Shown here: in pieces, positions 53,858 through 62,744 of the stretch | How positions within the stretch are numbered: the first letter of the stretch is position 1 | How the letters are laid out: every line of letters begins with the position of its first letter | From: CAWAWP01 sp963841205 | Lineage (GTDB): Bacteria; Chloroflexota; Ktedonobacteria; Ktedonobacterales; JADMIN01 | Assembly (NCBI GenBank): GCA_963841205.1 | Contig: CAWJCH010000014.1 | Location: 434,001 to 498,000 of the forward strand | Length of the DNA stretch: 64,000 nucleotides | Reading direction: 5' to 3' | Notes under the pieces: generated by a model | The model's input: the letters and a program-made list of their open reading frames with translations, nothing else | The model's database searches: none | What the model was told of the DNA's origin: nothing | Position numbers and translations under genes: made by a program

Positions 53858-55432
53858 ATGCCATCCATCCCTTGGCGCACGCGTGCATCCCTCGTCACGT
53901 CGCGAATCACCGGGCGTCATCGTGGGCGGCTCGGCGGGGGCGCCGTCGCCATCGTCTTCGGGCTGACCGTCGCGCTCGCCTTCCCGTCCGTCGCGCTGGC
54001 GAACGTCGGGCTGACCCAAATCAGCAGCGATCCCTTCACTCAGGCGACCTGCACAGCCTCGAACACGACGTATCACCACACCGAGGTCGAGCCCGACACG
54101 TTCTCCAACGGCTCGACGATCGTCTCCGCCTTCCAGGTGGCGCGCATCTTCGACGGCGGCGCCTGCGCTATCGGCTTCGCCACCTCCACCAATAACGGCG
54201 CGACCTGGACCAGCGGCATCGTGCCGGGCATCACCAAGTGGACAGCGGTGGCACGATCGACCGCGCCACCGATGTCGCGTCGCCTATGACGCCAAGCACA
54301 ACGTCTGGCTGATCTCGTCGCTCGTGCTGACCGAGGCGGGCGGCGTCCGACGGTGTGGCTCTACACCAGCCGCTCCACCGACGGCGGCCTCACCTGGGGC
54401 AATCCCGATACTGACCGAGAACTCCAGCGCCAGCCCGGACAAGAACTGGATCGTCTGCGACGACACGTCGACCAGCCCCTTCTATGGCAACTGCTACACC
54501 GAGTGGGACGACAACGGCAACGGCAATCGGCTGCAGATGAGCACCTCCGCCGATGGCGGCCAGACCTGGGGCGCCGCCAAGACCAACAACAACGGCGTCA
54601 TCGGCGGCCAGCCCGTCGTGCGCCCCGATGGCACGGTGATCGTGCCGATCGACAACGCCAACGAGACGGCGCATCGGCGCCTTCCATTCCACCGATGGTG
54701 GCACCACCTGGAGCACCGTGACCACCATCACGACGCTCTCGCATCACACCGAGGCGGGCAGTCTGCGCGAAGGCCCGCTGCCCTCGGCCGAGATCGACGC
54801 GGCCGGCACGGTCTACGTCGTCTGGGCGGACTGCCGCTTCCGCACCCGCTGCCGCGGAACGACATCGTCATCAGTCCACTCGACCAACGCCACCGGCACG
54901 ACCTGGTCGTCGGTGGCCCGCGTGCCGATCGACGCCACCACCAGCACGGTGGATCACTTCATTCCCGGCCTCGCGGTGAACAAGGGCACGTCGGGCAGCA
55001 CGGCGCAGCTCGGCGTCTACCTACTACTTCTACACCGCTACCGCCTGCGGCCGCAGCTGCCAGCTCAACGTCGGCTTCATCTCCTCGACCAACGGAGGCA
55101 GCACGTGGAGCGCCGCGACGGCGATCGCCGGTCCCTTCAACGTCACCTGGGCGGCCAACACCAGCCAGGGGCGCATGGTCGGCGACTACATCTCGACCTC
55201 CTATGGCTCGGATAACCTGGCGCATGGCGTCTTCATGACGGCGGGCACGCCAACCTCCGGCACGACCTGCGGCTCGGTGGCGAATAACTGCAACGAGACT
55301 GCTGAAACCCCAAGCTCCGGCCTAGCCGCCAGCGGCACTGTCTCGTCGGCGGGCGACCCGGTCGTCTACACGGCCAAAGTCGGCAATCCCAAGAAGCTGT
55401 GGGACCTGAACTTCAGGGACAACATCGGCTGA
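53858..55432 (+). pseudogene. Secreted BNR-repeat protein (sialidase-like), several frameshifts
   Basis: An AAAGGAG site precedes the ATG at 53858. The signal peptide is RLGGGAVAIVFGLTVALAFP with cleavage after VALA. Rejoining the frames gives an exo-sialidase-like beta-propeller with Asp-boxes STNNGATWTSG, STDGGLTW, SADGGQTWG, STDGGTTWST and STNGGSTW, and a TxxDNxDKxWIxxD-like phrase (NSSASPDKNWIVCDD) with YxxW (YTEWDDNGNGN). At least six one-base changes break it, several in GGG or CCC runs (for example near 54243, 54290 and 54346). It is decayed, or carries homopolymer errors. It would act outside the cell. Confidence 0.75.
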
Positions 55433-55689
55433 TCGTGAGGTGATCAGTGAACGCGAGGAGGAGGAAGGAGGTGTGCCTAGCGGATAGAGTCGTCGCGCGA
55501 TCCGGCTGACCGGCTGCCGGGCTACCGTGCCCCGTGTCGCGTCAACGTCGATGCGATGCCCAGGGCATGCCGGACGCAGCCCTCCGACCGAGAGTAGGGA
55601 ACTATCCCGCCGCGAGCGATGACACACAGCGTCGCCTCGCGCCAGCAGTGCTGCCGTGGTCCACCATCGCCGGTCTCACCACCAACCGT

Positions 55690-55727
55690 GAACTGCCGCC
55701 TTCTCCCGTGCGAGAAGGCGGCAGTTC
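55690..55727. terminator. 16-bp perfect stem-loop
   Basis: GAACTGCCGCCTTCTC and GAGAAGGCGGCAGTTC pair around a 6-base loop, between the end of the BNR gene and the convergent gene at 55798. This fits a bidirectional terminator. The rest of the 55433-55797 gap holds no gene. Confidence 0.65.
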
Positions 55728-55797
55728 CGCATGTGAGGCAGGACCGCGCACACGTGCATTTCACGCCGGAGGGTGGCCCGCTCGGGTCACCTGGCGG

Positions 55798-56124
55798 TTA
55801 TGCCGCCCCTTGAGCGGTGGTCAGCCAGCGGTCGCCCATAAGGGCGTCGCGGTGGCCGCGCGCCACCAGCCACGCCATCGCCTCTTCCAGCGAGGCGGTC
55901 ACGATATCTCCCGGCTGCGGATTGGCTATCACCGCCGCCCACAACTGGGTCGGGGGGTCCGTCAACAGACGGACGACGTAATCCGCGCCTCCAGGCGTGT
56001 TGCGGCGTAGGAGCACAATGTCGTCCACGGTCAGCGCCCACGTCGCGTGATGACGGTTGGCAACGGTCACCAGCGCATCGACAAGCTGCACAACTTTCAC
56101 CTCCAATTGCGCCTGTACGCACAT
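55798..56124 (-). CDS. Hypothetical 108-residue protein
   Basis: The frame encodes a helical start (VKVVQLVDALVTVANRHHATWAL) and a compact strand-rich part (DDIVLLRRNTPGGADYVVRLL, LWAAVIANPQPGDIVTASLEEAMAWLVAR). The start could be the ATG at 56124 or a GTG slightly later. I recognise no family. It overlaps no other gene and has codon use like its neighbours. Confidence 0.5.
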   Translation of the reverse strand: MCVQAQLEVKVVQLVDALVTVANRHHATWALTVDDIVLLRRNTPGGADYVVRLLTDPPTQLWAAVIANPQPGDIVTASLEEAMAWLVARGHRDALMGDRWLTTAQGAA

Positions 56125-56364
56125 TTACGACTGTCCCGAGGTGAGACGTGCATGCCACGGCCCAGAGCTTTGCCTATGTTCGCACTCCGACTCAGCGCCT
56201 CACCCGCAAGACGTGCACACGACAATGGGAGAGCCGGTGGCACGCGCTCGATGGCCACGTTCCTGCTGCTCCCCCAAGGAGCTGGATCTGCTGATCCACT
56301 ACCGTGTCGATCATACTCAAGGCGGCCCTCTGCAACTCCTTGCCCTCGGCACCGGCTCCTCTCC

Positions 56365-56715
56365 AGGCGCTTCTACACGTCGCCAGCGGCATTGCTCCAG
56401 TGGCTGGTCTCCTGGCTGCTCGGGACGCTGGCCGGCTATGGCGATCGTCTCGGTCGACTCTTCCTGACATATTTAGTGACCGTGAGCGCCTTCGCAGCCC
56501 TTATGTTCGTCTTTGCGGGCCGCGCGCCTTCGATGGATAGCATCCGCGACGTCTACGTGCTCAGCATTACCTCCTTTAATGGGCGAGGCATACACCCCCC
56601 TGGCCTGCGCCTGACCGATGCACTCGCCACCCTCGCCGCCATTGAGGTATTCGTCGGCCTGGCCATTGAGGGGATCTTCATCGCGGCTTTCACCCGTCGC
56701 GTGACCGGTGGCTGA
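56365..56715 (+). pseudogene. Ion-channel C-terminal part of a pentapeptide-type protein
   Basis: The frame encodes RRFYTSPAALLQWLVSWLLG, LFLTYLVTVSAFAALMFVFA, YVLSITSFNGRGIHPPGLRL and TLAAIEVFVGLAIEGIFIAAF with TRRVTGG and a stop. This is the two-helix channel domain (pore-like loop ...TSFxGRGxxP) seen at the end of pentapeptide-repeat proteins. Nothing of the pentapeptide part is in frame upstream. A remnant of the same family lies at 44885-44980. Confidence 0.65.
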
Positions 56716-56811
56716 ACAACGTGAGATGAAAGAGGCTGTTTTTGTGTAGACGCCCGACTGTGTATGCAGACAAGGAAAAAGTGTGCAAAGCCACCCTGGG
56801 GTGAGGATCTG

Positions 56812-57775
56812 CTATTGCGCCGCCTTCTCGCGCCTAGCCTCTGCCATGATGACCTTGCGCCACTTCGATGCCGTGCTCTCGCTCGTGCCCGCGCGTTTCG
56901 CCAGCTGACGGATACTGATGTCCGGCTCGTCGGTGAGCAGCGCGCGGATGCGCTCCTCGGCGGGCGGTGGCGCCAATTTGAGGATAGCCGGGCGTCCACC
57001 GTTGCCCCGCTTGCCGCGCTTCGAAGCACGACGCGGCACCGCCGTCGGCGAGCCGGGTCCGGTGGGTGGCTTCGAAGGCAGCTCGGCAACCGTCTGAGCG
57101 GGCGCTGGCCCGTCGCTCGGCGTATCGGCTGTGGATGCCATGAATCGGGCGCCAGCGCCTTCCTCGTCACCGGCATCGAGCATGAGGGAGACGGCGATCG
57201 GGGCGAGGTCGCGGCCTGAGCGGGCCGCGCGGTCGATGCGTGTCTTCCACTGCCAGAGCGTCGCGCGTAGCGTACGTCGCGCGTAGCGTACGGTGGAGCA
57301 TCGCGCGCGAGGCGTGGCGCAGCTCATCGCCCGCGTCCACGGTGAGCGGTGAGAGCGCGCCGGAGACCAGGAACGCCGCCGGCAGGACCAGGGCACGGAT
57401 CACGAGCTGCGCCGGCTCGGGGATGATGCCCGGCGTGGGGTGCCAGGTCGCGCCCAGGAACTGCAGCGAGTTGTACGCTTGGAAGAACATCAGGCCGGCG
57501 AGGTTGGCGACATGGGCGCGGAGCTGCCCGCCGAGCTGATCCCGCGCTTCAACCTCGGGTATGCGTGCATAGACGTCCCAGAGCGCCCGCACGCGCCGTT
57601 GTTCCAGGAAACCGTGCAGCTCTACGGCGGTCGCCAGGGCGAGGCCCACGGCCACGCTGGCGTCGAGCACGAGGCCGGAGAAGTAGGCCGCCGTGCCGAG
57701 CATCATGCCCGCGAGGTAGGCCAAGGGGACGACGGTCGAGGCGGCGCCGTCGAGACGTTCGTGGAGGCGATGCAT
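56812..57775 (-). pseudogene. Membrane protein with C-terminal HTH, broken by a 16-bp duplication
   Basis: From the ATG at 57775 (GGGAGGTG upstream) the first part has four membrane segments (VVPLAYLAGMMLGTAAYFSG, VAVGLALATAVELHGFL, VANLAGLMFFQAYNSLQFLG, LVIRALVLPAAFLVSGAL). At 57259-57290 CGTCGCGCGTAGCGTA is tandemly duplicated; removing one copy joins MLHRTLRATL to WQWKTRIDRAARSGRDLAP. The C-terminal part has a linker and a helix-turn-helix (PDISIRQLAKRAGTSESTASK). The repaired protein has 315 residues. The layout recalls DUF2637/SpdB-like spread proteins of actinobacterial conjugative elements, a tentative comparison. It overlaps the upstream gene (TGATG). Confidence 0.65.
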
Positions 57776-58200
57776 CAACGCACCTCCCCACGCAGGCGGC
57801 GATTCGCCTTGACGACGTTCTCGTACAGGCTCCCCAGCTGGCCGTCTGGGTACTCGACGGCGAGATGGCGGGTGATGGTCAGCCACCACTCGCCGTCGAG
57901 CATGGTCTCGCGGTACCGCTCCTTCAGGTGGACCTCATAGAAGGCCTGCCACTGCTCCGGCGAGAATCGGCATTCCTGCCACGGATAGGCGCCATGCAGC
58001 TCCAGCACCCACTCTCCTCCGGGGTGCGTGTAGGCGTCGGCGATGCGGACGTGCGTGGCCGCGAGGGTCAAGAATGCGCCGTAGGCATCATTGCTGAGAA
58101 TGTCTTTGGGGACCGCGCGCCCCATATCCCGCAGGTGCTCCAGCGCGAGCGGCTGGCGGTCCAGCTTGGGCTCTGGTCGGTTGAAGATCCGTGCTACCAT
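57775..58200 (-). CDS. Hypothetical protein of the phage/ICE-like module
   Basis: This 141-residue soluble protein (MVARIFNRPEPKLDRQPLAL, FLTLAATHVRIADAYTHPGG, PWQECRFSPEQWQAFYEVHL, LDGEWWLTITRHLAVEYPDG) is rich in aromatic and acidic residues. GGAAGGA lies before the ATG. Its stop overlaps the start of the following membrane-HTH gene (TGATG), so the two are coupled. I recognise no family; the context suggests a structural or regulatory function in a mobile element. Confidence 0.6.
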   Translation of the reverse strand: MVARIFNRPEPKLDRQPLALEHLRDMGRAVPKDILSNDAYGAFLTLAATHVRIADAYTHPGGEWVLELHGAYPWQECRFSPEQWQAFYEVHLKERYRETMLDGEWWLTITRHLAVEYPDGQLGSLYENVVKANRRLRGEVR

Positions 58201-58334
58201 GACGCTTGTTCCTTCCGAGAACTAGGGGCAGTCCGTCGACTTTTCCACGGCTGGCGGGCTGCCCGACTTCTTCGCTGGTTACGGTCGATAATGTGCTAGG
58301 GCCACCTCCCCTCCCGCTGCCCGCACCTTGGCCA

Positions 58335-58691
58335 TCACCACGCACCTCCCCGCCGCCAAGTGGACAACACGTCGCCGTCGGCTTGTGCCGTCGCCCGCTT
58401 GCGCTTCGCCTCCGCGACGAGTGCACTGCCTGCGTGCGAACACGGCCTCCCCCATCGCCCGGCGTCGCACGGGCACTCGACGATGCCGTTGAGCCGCGCC
58501 AGCACGTCGTAGGAGCCCCGCCCGCTCCGGCTCGGCACGCGCCATACGTGACCATGCTCGTGGACGCGAAGATAGCTCGCGGCGCCCGTCAGATGCCGGG
58601 CCTCGGCGAGCTCCAGCGCGCGCGCTGCCCAGTCTTCCCGTGTGGATCGGATTGCCCTCGCTGTCGCCATGGCCACCGCCTCCAGCCTCAT
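58335..58691 (-). CDS. Small SWIM-type zinc-finger protein
   Basis: The 118-residue product carries a SWIM-like motif in its second half (YDVLARLNGIVECPCDAGRW, then GRPCSHAGSALVA): CxC-x-n-CxH, a zinc site that binds DNA or protein. The N-terminus is helical (REDWAARALELAEARHL) followed by SYLRVHEHGHVWRVPSRSG. This short SWIM-only form is common in phages and mobile elements of Actinobacteria and Chloroflexota; its role is unknown. The gene starts just behind a 9-bp repeat (ATTGCGTTT) and diverges from the XRE gene, suggesting repressor control. Confidence 0.7.
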   Translation of the reverse strand: MRLEAVAMATARAIRSTREDWAARALELAEARHLTGAASYLRVHEHGHVWRVPSRSGRGSYDVLARLNGIVECPCDAGRWGRPCSHAGSALVAEAKRKRATAQADGDVLSTWRRGGAW

Positions 58692-58699
58692 GGCGTTTT

Positions 58700-58768
58700 A
58701 TTGCGTTTCTGTCGTCGAGCATAGCATTGTCCCGTTGTGTTGACGATACTTTCATTGCGTTTGATAGT
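58700..58768. promoter_or_regulatory. Divergent promoter and operator region
   Basis: The rightward promoter TTGACG (58740-58745), 17 bp, GATAGT (58763-58768) leads to the XRE gene. A leftward candidate -10 (TATGCT on the minus strand, 58717-58722) sits in the other direction with its -35 overlapping. The 9-mer ATTGCGTTT occurs at 58700-58708 and 58754-58762 as direct repeats that could bind the repressor. A TATACT at 58817-58822 is a possible second rightward -10. Confidence 0.5.
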
Positions 58769-58876
58769 GAATGACGGTAGATTGACGTTAAACATCACGA
58801 CGTGAAGGGGAGGGGGTATACTGTGGTGAACGCGATACTTTTGTTCGATACCGAGGCGTTTTCAGGAGAAACCGAC

Positions 58877-59116
58877 GTGGCGGGCAAGCCGACGCTACGA
58901 CAGGCGCGTGTCAGCAAACTCCTCAGTGCGAATGAGCTATGGCGCCTATCAGGCGTTGCGCCAAGCACCATTTTGAAGATTGAAGCTGGAGCACGACCTC
59001 ATCTCTCGACTATTCGCAAACTGGCGACTGCGCTGGAGATGCCACCGACAGCCATAGACTGGCCGGGCGACCCCCTCAGCGAGGTGGAACCGCCCGGCCA
59101 GGAAGACTCGAACTAA
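58877..59116 (+). CDS. XRE-family helix-turn-helix regulator
   Basis: From a GTG at 58877 with AGGAGA seven bases upstream the protein has 79 residues. The helix-turn-helix is typical of Cro/C1-type regulators: RVSKLLSANELWRLSGVAPS, TILKIEAGARPHLSTIRKLA and TALEMPPTAIDW. It is transcribed opposite to the replication module, as phage or ICE repressors often are. A longer start (58802) is possible but has no ribosome binding site. It probably binds the operator region just upstream. No toxin partner is visible. Confidence 0.85.
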   Translation: MAGKPTLRQARVSKLLSANELWRLSGVAPSTILKIEAGARPHLSTIRKLATALEMPPTAIDWPGDPLSEVEPPGQEDSN

Positions 59117-59313
59117 AACCGCGAGCTCGAGACCTGTCTCAAAAGTCGAGATTTGGGGCAAAGCCGCGTGGAATCGCTCGCTGATTGGTGTGGATACCGG
59201 TCCTGTGCGGGTCATGGCAACCGCATGTCGCTCAGGGAACCTTTGGGAATCTGCCGCCACAAGTCGCCCTGACACTGGCGGCACACATAGCGCCCGATCT
59301 CGCCCCAGAACAG

Positions 59314-59622
59314 CTAGCGACAGTGATGCGCCCGCCCGGAGGCGCAGCCGAGGATGCTGCCCGCCTCCAGCCCCGGTCCTGGTGGCGTCGCGGGTCGCTC
59401 CGGCTCCTCCGCCGGCTCCACCTGCGGCTCCTCCACGGGCACCCACTCCAGCGGCGCGTCGGTCACGATCCCGACGGCGGGCGACCTCGGCTCGGCGGGG
59501 CGCGCGCTGCCCATCCCGCGCACGACGGCGAGGCCGAGCTTCGCCGCGCGCTCGGCGAGGAGGGCGACATAGGCGGGCGTGCCGGGCTGGGGCCCGAGGG
59601 TCCGCGTCTTCGCGCCGATCAT
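59314..59622 (-). CDS. Small protein; zinc-finger-like extension after TAG
   Basis: The ATG at 59622 overlaps the stop of the helicase gene (ATGA). The first 60 residues include TPAYVALLAERAAKLGLAVV, followed by a Pro/Glu-rich stretch (EEPQVEPAEEPERPATPPGP) and CASGRAHHCR before a TAG at 59314-59316. The same frame stays open afterwards to 59212: LFWGEIGRYVCRQCQGDLWR with a CxxC pair that would complete a CxxxxxHHC...CxxC zinc site. Either the TAG is a nonsense mutation or readthrough makes a longer protein. Confidence 0.55.
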   Translation of the reverse strand: MIGAKTRTLGPQPGTPAYVALLAERAAKLGLAVVRGMGSARPAEPRSPAVGIVTDAPLEWVPVEEPQVEPAEEPERPATPPGPGLEAGSILGCASGRAHHCR

Positions 59623-61086
59623 CGTCCCGCCTCCAGGGCCATCGCGGGCCGCCCGTCGTAGTCGGGGAACGCCCAGCCTTCGGGCCAATCCTCCATGGTG
59701 GTGATGGCCATGCGCCTCCGCAGGGGCAGCGTCACATCGGCTTCACCGTCGCGCGCCTTCAGGACGGACAGCTCGCACATCTCCGCGAACATCTGGTCAC
59801 CGGCGATGCCGTTGGCCCTGTCCCCATAGGCGCGGAGCGGGTCGAAGTCGGCGGGGCAGTGGAGGGCGAACATCCAGTCGGCGTCCTGCTCTCCCGCGCC
59901 CGTGTCGCGGAAGTCGGTCAACTGGAGGCGGGGGTTGTCGCGGTGCGCGCTCTCGCGGTTGGCCTGAGCGAGGACCCAGACGGAGTTGTCGAGATCCCGC
60001 GCGAAGGCCTTCAGCGCCTGGCTAATCTCCGTCATGCGCTCCGTGCGCCCCGCCTTCGTTCCCCCCTCGGCCTGGATGAGCCCGAAGTAATCGATGATGG
60101 CGATCTTGCAGTTGCGCTCCAGGACGGCCTTCCTGAGTTGCGCGTAGAGCCCCTGTACGGTGGTAAGAGGCGTCGCGCACGAAGAGGTAGCCATCGAGTT
60201 GCGCCCTCGATGCCTGGATGGCCTCCACGACCGTCTGCAGCCGTACGCGGTCGGTGCTCCCGTCGGGTCGCCTGAACGCGGCGCGCAGCACCCGGGAGTT
60301 GGTGTTGGTGATGGAGGAGAGGACGCGCTTGGCCTGCTGCGCCTTCGACATCTCCATCGTGAACCACTCGACGCAGCCCTCGCCCTGCGCGGCCATCAGC
60401 ACCGCGTTTTGATAGGCGACGTGGCCGCCGAACATCGTCGTGCCGACGCCGGGGCGCGCCATCACGTAGGCCAGTTCCTTACGCCTGAGCCCGACCATAT
60501 GCCAGTCCAGCCGCTCGAAGCCCGGCGGCATGCCCAGCGTCAGCCCCGCGCCCTCCACGCTGTCGAGGCGTTCGGCCAGCACCTCGTCCATCGTCGCGGC
60601 CCAGGAGCCGTTGTCGCGCTCCGGCCTCCTCCGCGCCACGTTATGCACCAGCTTTTCGGCCTGCTCCAGCGCCACGTCGGCGTCGGCGCCGAGGTAGGCG
60701 ACGCTCGCCATCTTGCCCGCGGCATCGATGATGCGTCGCCGCGTGGCGTACTCCTCCACGATCTTGGCGTAGTGGACGGCGTTGCGCGACGTCGGCACCT
60801 GATTGGCGAGGGAGCCGACGTAGGAGGTGCCGCCGACCTCTTCGAGCTCGCCGCGGCGCCCCAGCTCGTCGCAGAGGGTGATGAAGTCCGCTGCCCCGCC
60901 CCCCTCGTACAGGTCGAGCGTCGCCTGGTAGATCGTCCGGTGGGCCTCGCGGTAGAAGTCGTCGGCCTGGAGGAGTGACGCGATCACCACGATGGCGTCG
61001 GGGTCGATGAGCAGGGAGCCGAGCACGGAGGCTTTGGCCTCCACATTTTGGGGCAGCAACTACTCCGCGTTCTTGTCGTTGGCCAT
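59619..61086 (-). pseudogene. dnaB: DnaB-type replicative helicase, TAG at codon 9 and one frameshift
   Basis: An ideal AAGGAG site precedes the ATG at 61086, which gives MANDKNAE, then TAG (61060-61062), then the usual DnaB start LLPQNVEAKASVLGSLLIDP. The N-terminal domain (YREAHRTIYQATLDLYEGGG, VGGTSYVGSLANQVPTSRN) and RecA-like domain are recognisable. The Walker A motif reads ARPGVGTTMF, with Thr where the catalytic Lys is normally found. One extra base near 60175 shifts the frame before TVQGLYAQLRKAVL; Walker B (KIAIIDYFGLIQ) and FRDTGAGEQDADWMF follow. Repaired length is 488 residues. It lies behind a replication protein, as in phages. Confidence 0.8.
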
Positions 61087-61155
61087 GTCCTGAAGCTCCT
61101 TAGGGTCGTTCACGTTGGACGATATCGCGCTACGTTGGACACACTACGGGGACGA

Positions 61156-62178
61156 CTAGGCGAAGGGGTCGGTCGGCGCATGGCTCGCGGTCGGCAGGCT
61201 GGACCGTTGTGGACGTGAGGCGGATGCGGCGCGGGCGTACTCGCCCTTGGCGGCGGCGCGGGACCGCTCGATGCCCGCGAGGAAATTTGCAGGCGCCTTC
61301 TCGTACGCGCCGATGACGCGGTGGAGGGCTCCAAGGGAGCAATACTCGGTGTCCCACTTGGGGCGTGTGGCCTCGGCACGGTAGCAGGCGATGGCCGTCT
61401 CCAGCGCAAACCCCTTGGCGAAGAGTTGGCCCGCACTGCCCCACTCGCGCCGCTTGTCTGGCAGCGGCGCGCCATATATTTCTTGCACTGCCGCCAGCAA
61501 GGCGATTTGGTACTCCTGCTTGGGCGTCAACGGCTTGGCAGCCTTCGGCTTGGAGGGAGGAGTTGGCGAAGCATCGGCTGGCGGGGCGCCCGCTTCAGCG
61601 ACGCTACTTGCGTTAGCAAGTATCTCTCTTTCTTTCTGTATCCCTTTATTCACAAGACTATGCACCGCTTCTGGCCCGGACTCTAAGCTATCGAGCGTGG
61701 TTATAATTAGGTCTTTTTGGCGAGCAGGCGTAGTTATATTTGAGCAATCGAACGTAGTTACAATTACGGTTTCGGCGGTTGAAATAACCACGCCCGATTG
61801 CTTGGGCCGCCCGCGATGGTCTTGGCGTTGCCACTCGTCGAATGCGAGGTTCCAGGTGCTGACGCCGTGCCCCGGCGTCTCCGCATCCTCGGTGAACGTC
61901 ACGATGCCGCAGGCGACGAGATTGGCCCGGATGCGCCGGACGTTGCTCTTGTCGTTGGGTATCTCGGCAGCCCACAGCTCGAGGTCGAAGGCGCATGCTG
62001 TCTCCGTGCGACGGTGCATGTAGAGACAGAAGGCCATCGCCGCGCCGCCGAGCTTCGCGCGCCGCAGGTTGTCGAGCACGTCGTTGGAGACGTTCGTACT
62101 GCAACTGAACGGCACGAGCCGTCCTTCCGGCGCGGCGGACGCGTCTTTTGGCGTGACGTGGAGCACGGCGCTCATCAC
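61156..62178 (-). CDS. Phage/plasmid-type replication initiation protein
   Basis: The 340-residue protein has an N-terminal winged-helix region (PFSCSTNVSNDVLDNLRRAK, AAMAFCLYMHRRTETACAFD, LWAAEIPNDKSNVRRIRANL), a variable Ser/Pro-rich linker near residue 200 and a helical C-terminal part (LTPKQEYQIALLAAVQEIYG, LGALHRVIGAYEKAPANFLA) like DnaD-type domains. It lies directly before the helicase gene, the classical helicase-loader/initiator position of phages and ICEs. It starts at GTG within the TGA of the preceding gene. The stretch 61640-61780 is locally AT-richer than its surroundings. Confidence 0.7.
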   Translation of the reverse strand: MMSAVLHVTPKDASAAPEGRLVPFSCSTNVSNDVLDNLRRAKLGGAAMAFCLYMHRRTETACAFDLELWAAEIPNDKSNVRRIRANLVACGIVTFTEDAETPGHGVSTWNLAFDEWQRQDHRGRPKQSGVVISTAETVIVTTFDCSNITTPARQKDLIITTLDSLESGPEAVHSLVNKGIQKEREILANASSVAEAGAPPADASPTPPSKPKAAKPLTPKQEYQIALLAAVQEIYGAPLPDKRREWGSAGQLFAKGFALETAIACYRAEATRPKWDTEYCSLGALHRVIGAYEKAPANFLAGIERSRAAAKGEYARAASASRPQRSSLPTASHAPTDPFA

Positions 62179-62455
62179 TCGTGCTCCGGGATGAAGAGCA
62201 GCCAGAACGGAAGATACCCAGAGCCTTGCAAGCGGCTCAGGCTGTAGACAACCTCCTTGACCGGCATACCCGGAGCATCGGCAACGTCGATGATGAACGA
62301 GACGGGGGCGTGGGGTACATCCTAACGACTTGGGTGGTGCTCACCAGCGTCACCAAGACGCGAGAGTCGGCATCCCACAAGTCACTATCCACCGCCGCCA
62401 TGTCGATCATCGTCTGCATATGCAGACGCCTCTCCTCACTCCACCTCATCACCAT
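62175..62455 (-). pseudogene. Small hypothetical protein, one-base deletion
   Basis: From 62455 the frame encodes MVMRWSEERRLHMQTMIDMA and LWDADSRVLVTLVSTTQVVR; adding one C to the ACCCCA run near 62313 lets it go on as HAPVSFIIDVADAPGMPVKE and LSRLQGSGYLPFWLLFIPEHE, ending with TGA overlapping the start of the replication gene. The repaired length is 93 residues. No family is recognised. It could be the first gene of the leftward module. Confidence 0.55.
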
Positions 62456-62623
62456 ATTGCTACCCTCACGCACTACCAAGCACCCAAGTAGCCCAGATGA
62501 CCTGCCGACAATGCCGACGACGGATGGGCCGAGAGCCTACGTGATGAGGCTTGGCGGGAGTGGGCTTGATGCCAGGGTTTCGGGGGCCTGCGAAGACGTG
62601 GCGAGACGTGGCGATACAGGGGG

Positions 62624-62629
62624 TATAAT
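62624..62629 (+). promoter_or_regulatory. TATAAT box upstream of the 2-oxoacid oxidoreductase gene
   Basis: A perfect TATAAT lies about 115 bases before the ATG at 62745. No clear -35 is visible at 17 bp, so it is only a candidate. Confidence 0.4.
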
Positions 62630-62744
62630 CATGAGTATCGAACACGAGCTTGAGGCTTGCGCATGTGTCCGCACGTTGTCTCGACGACTCAGGCGCACTT
62701 CTAGGAGGAACCGCTACGCGCACCGCAGAAAGGCTGGCTCGCCG

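Noticed and set aside
58802..59116. Toxin-antitoxin pair with the XRE gene
   Set aside because: No small toxin gene lies next to the XRE gene on the same strand; the neighbours are transcribed in the opposite direction or end there.
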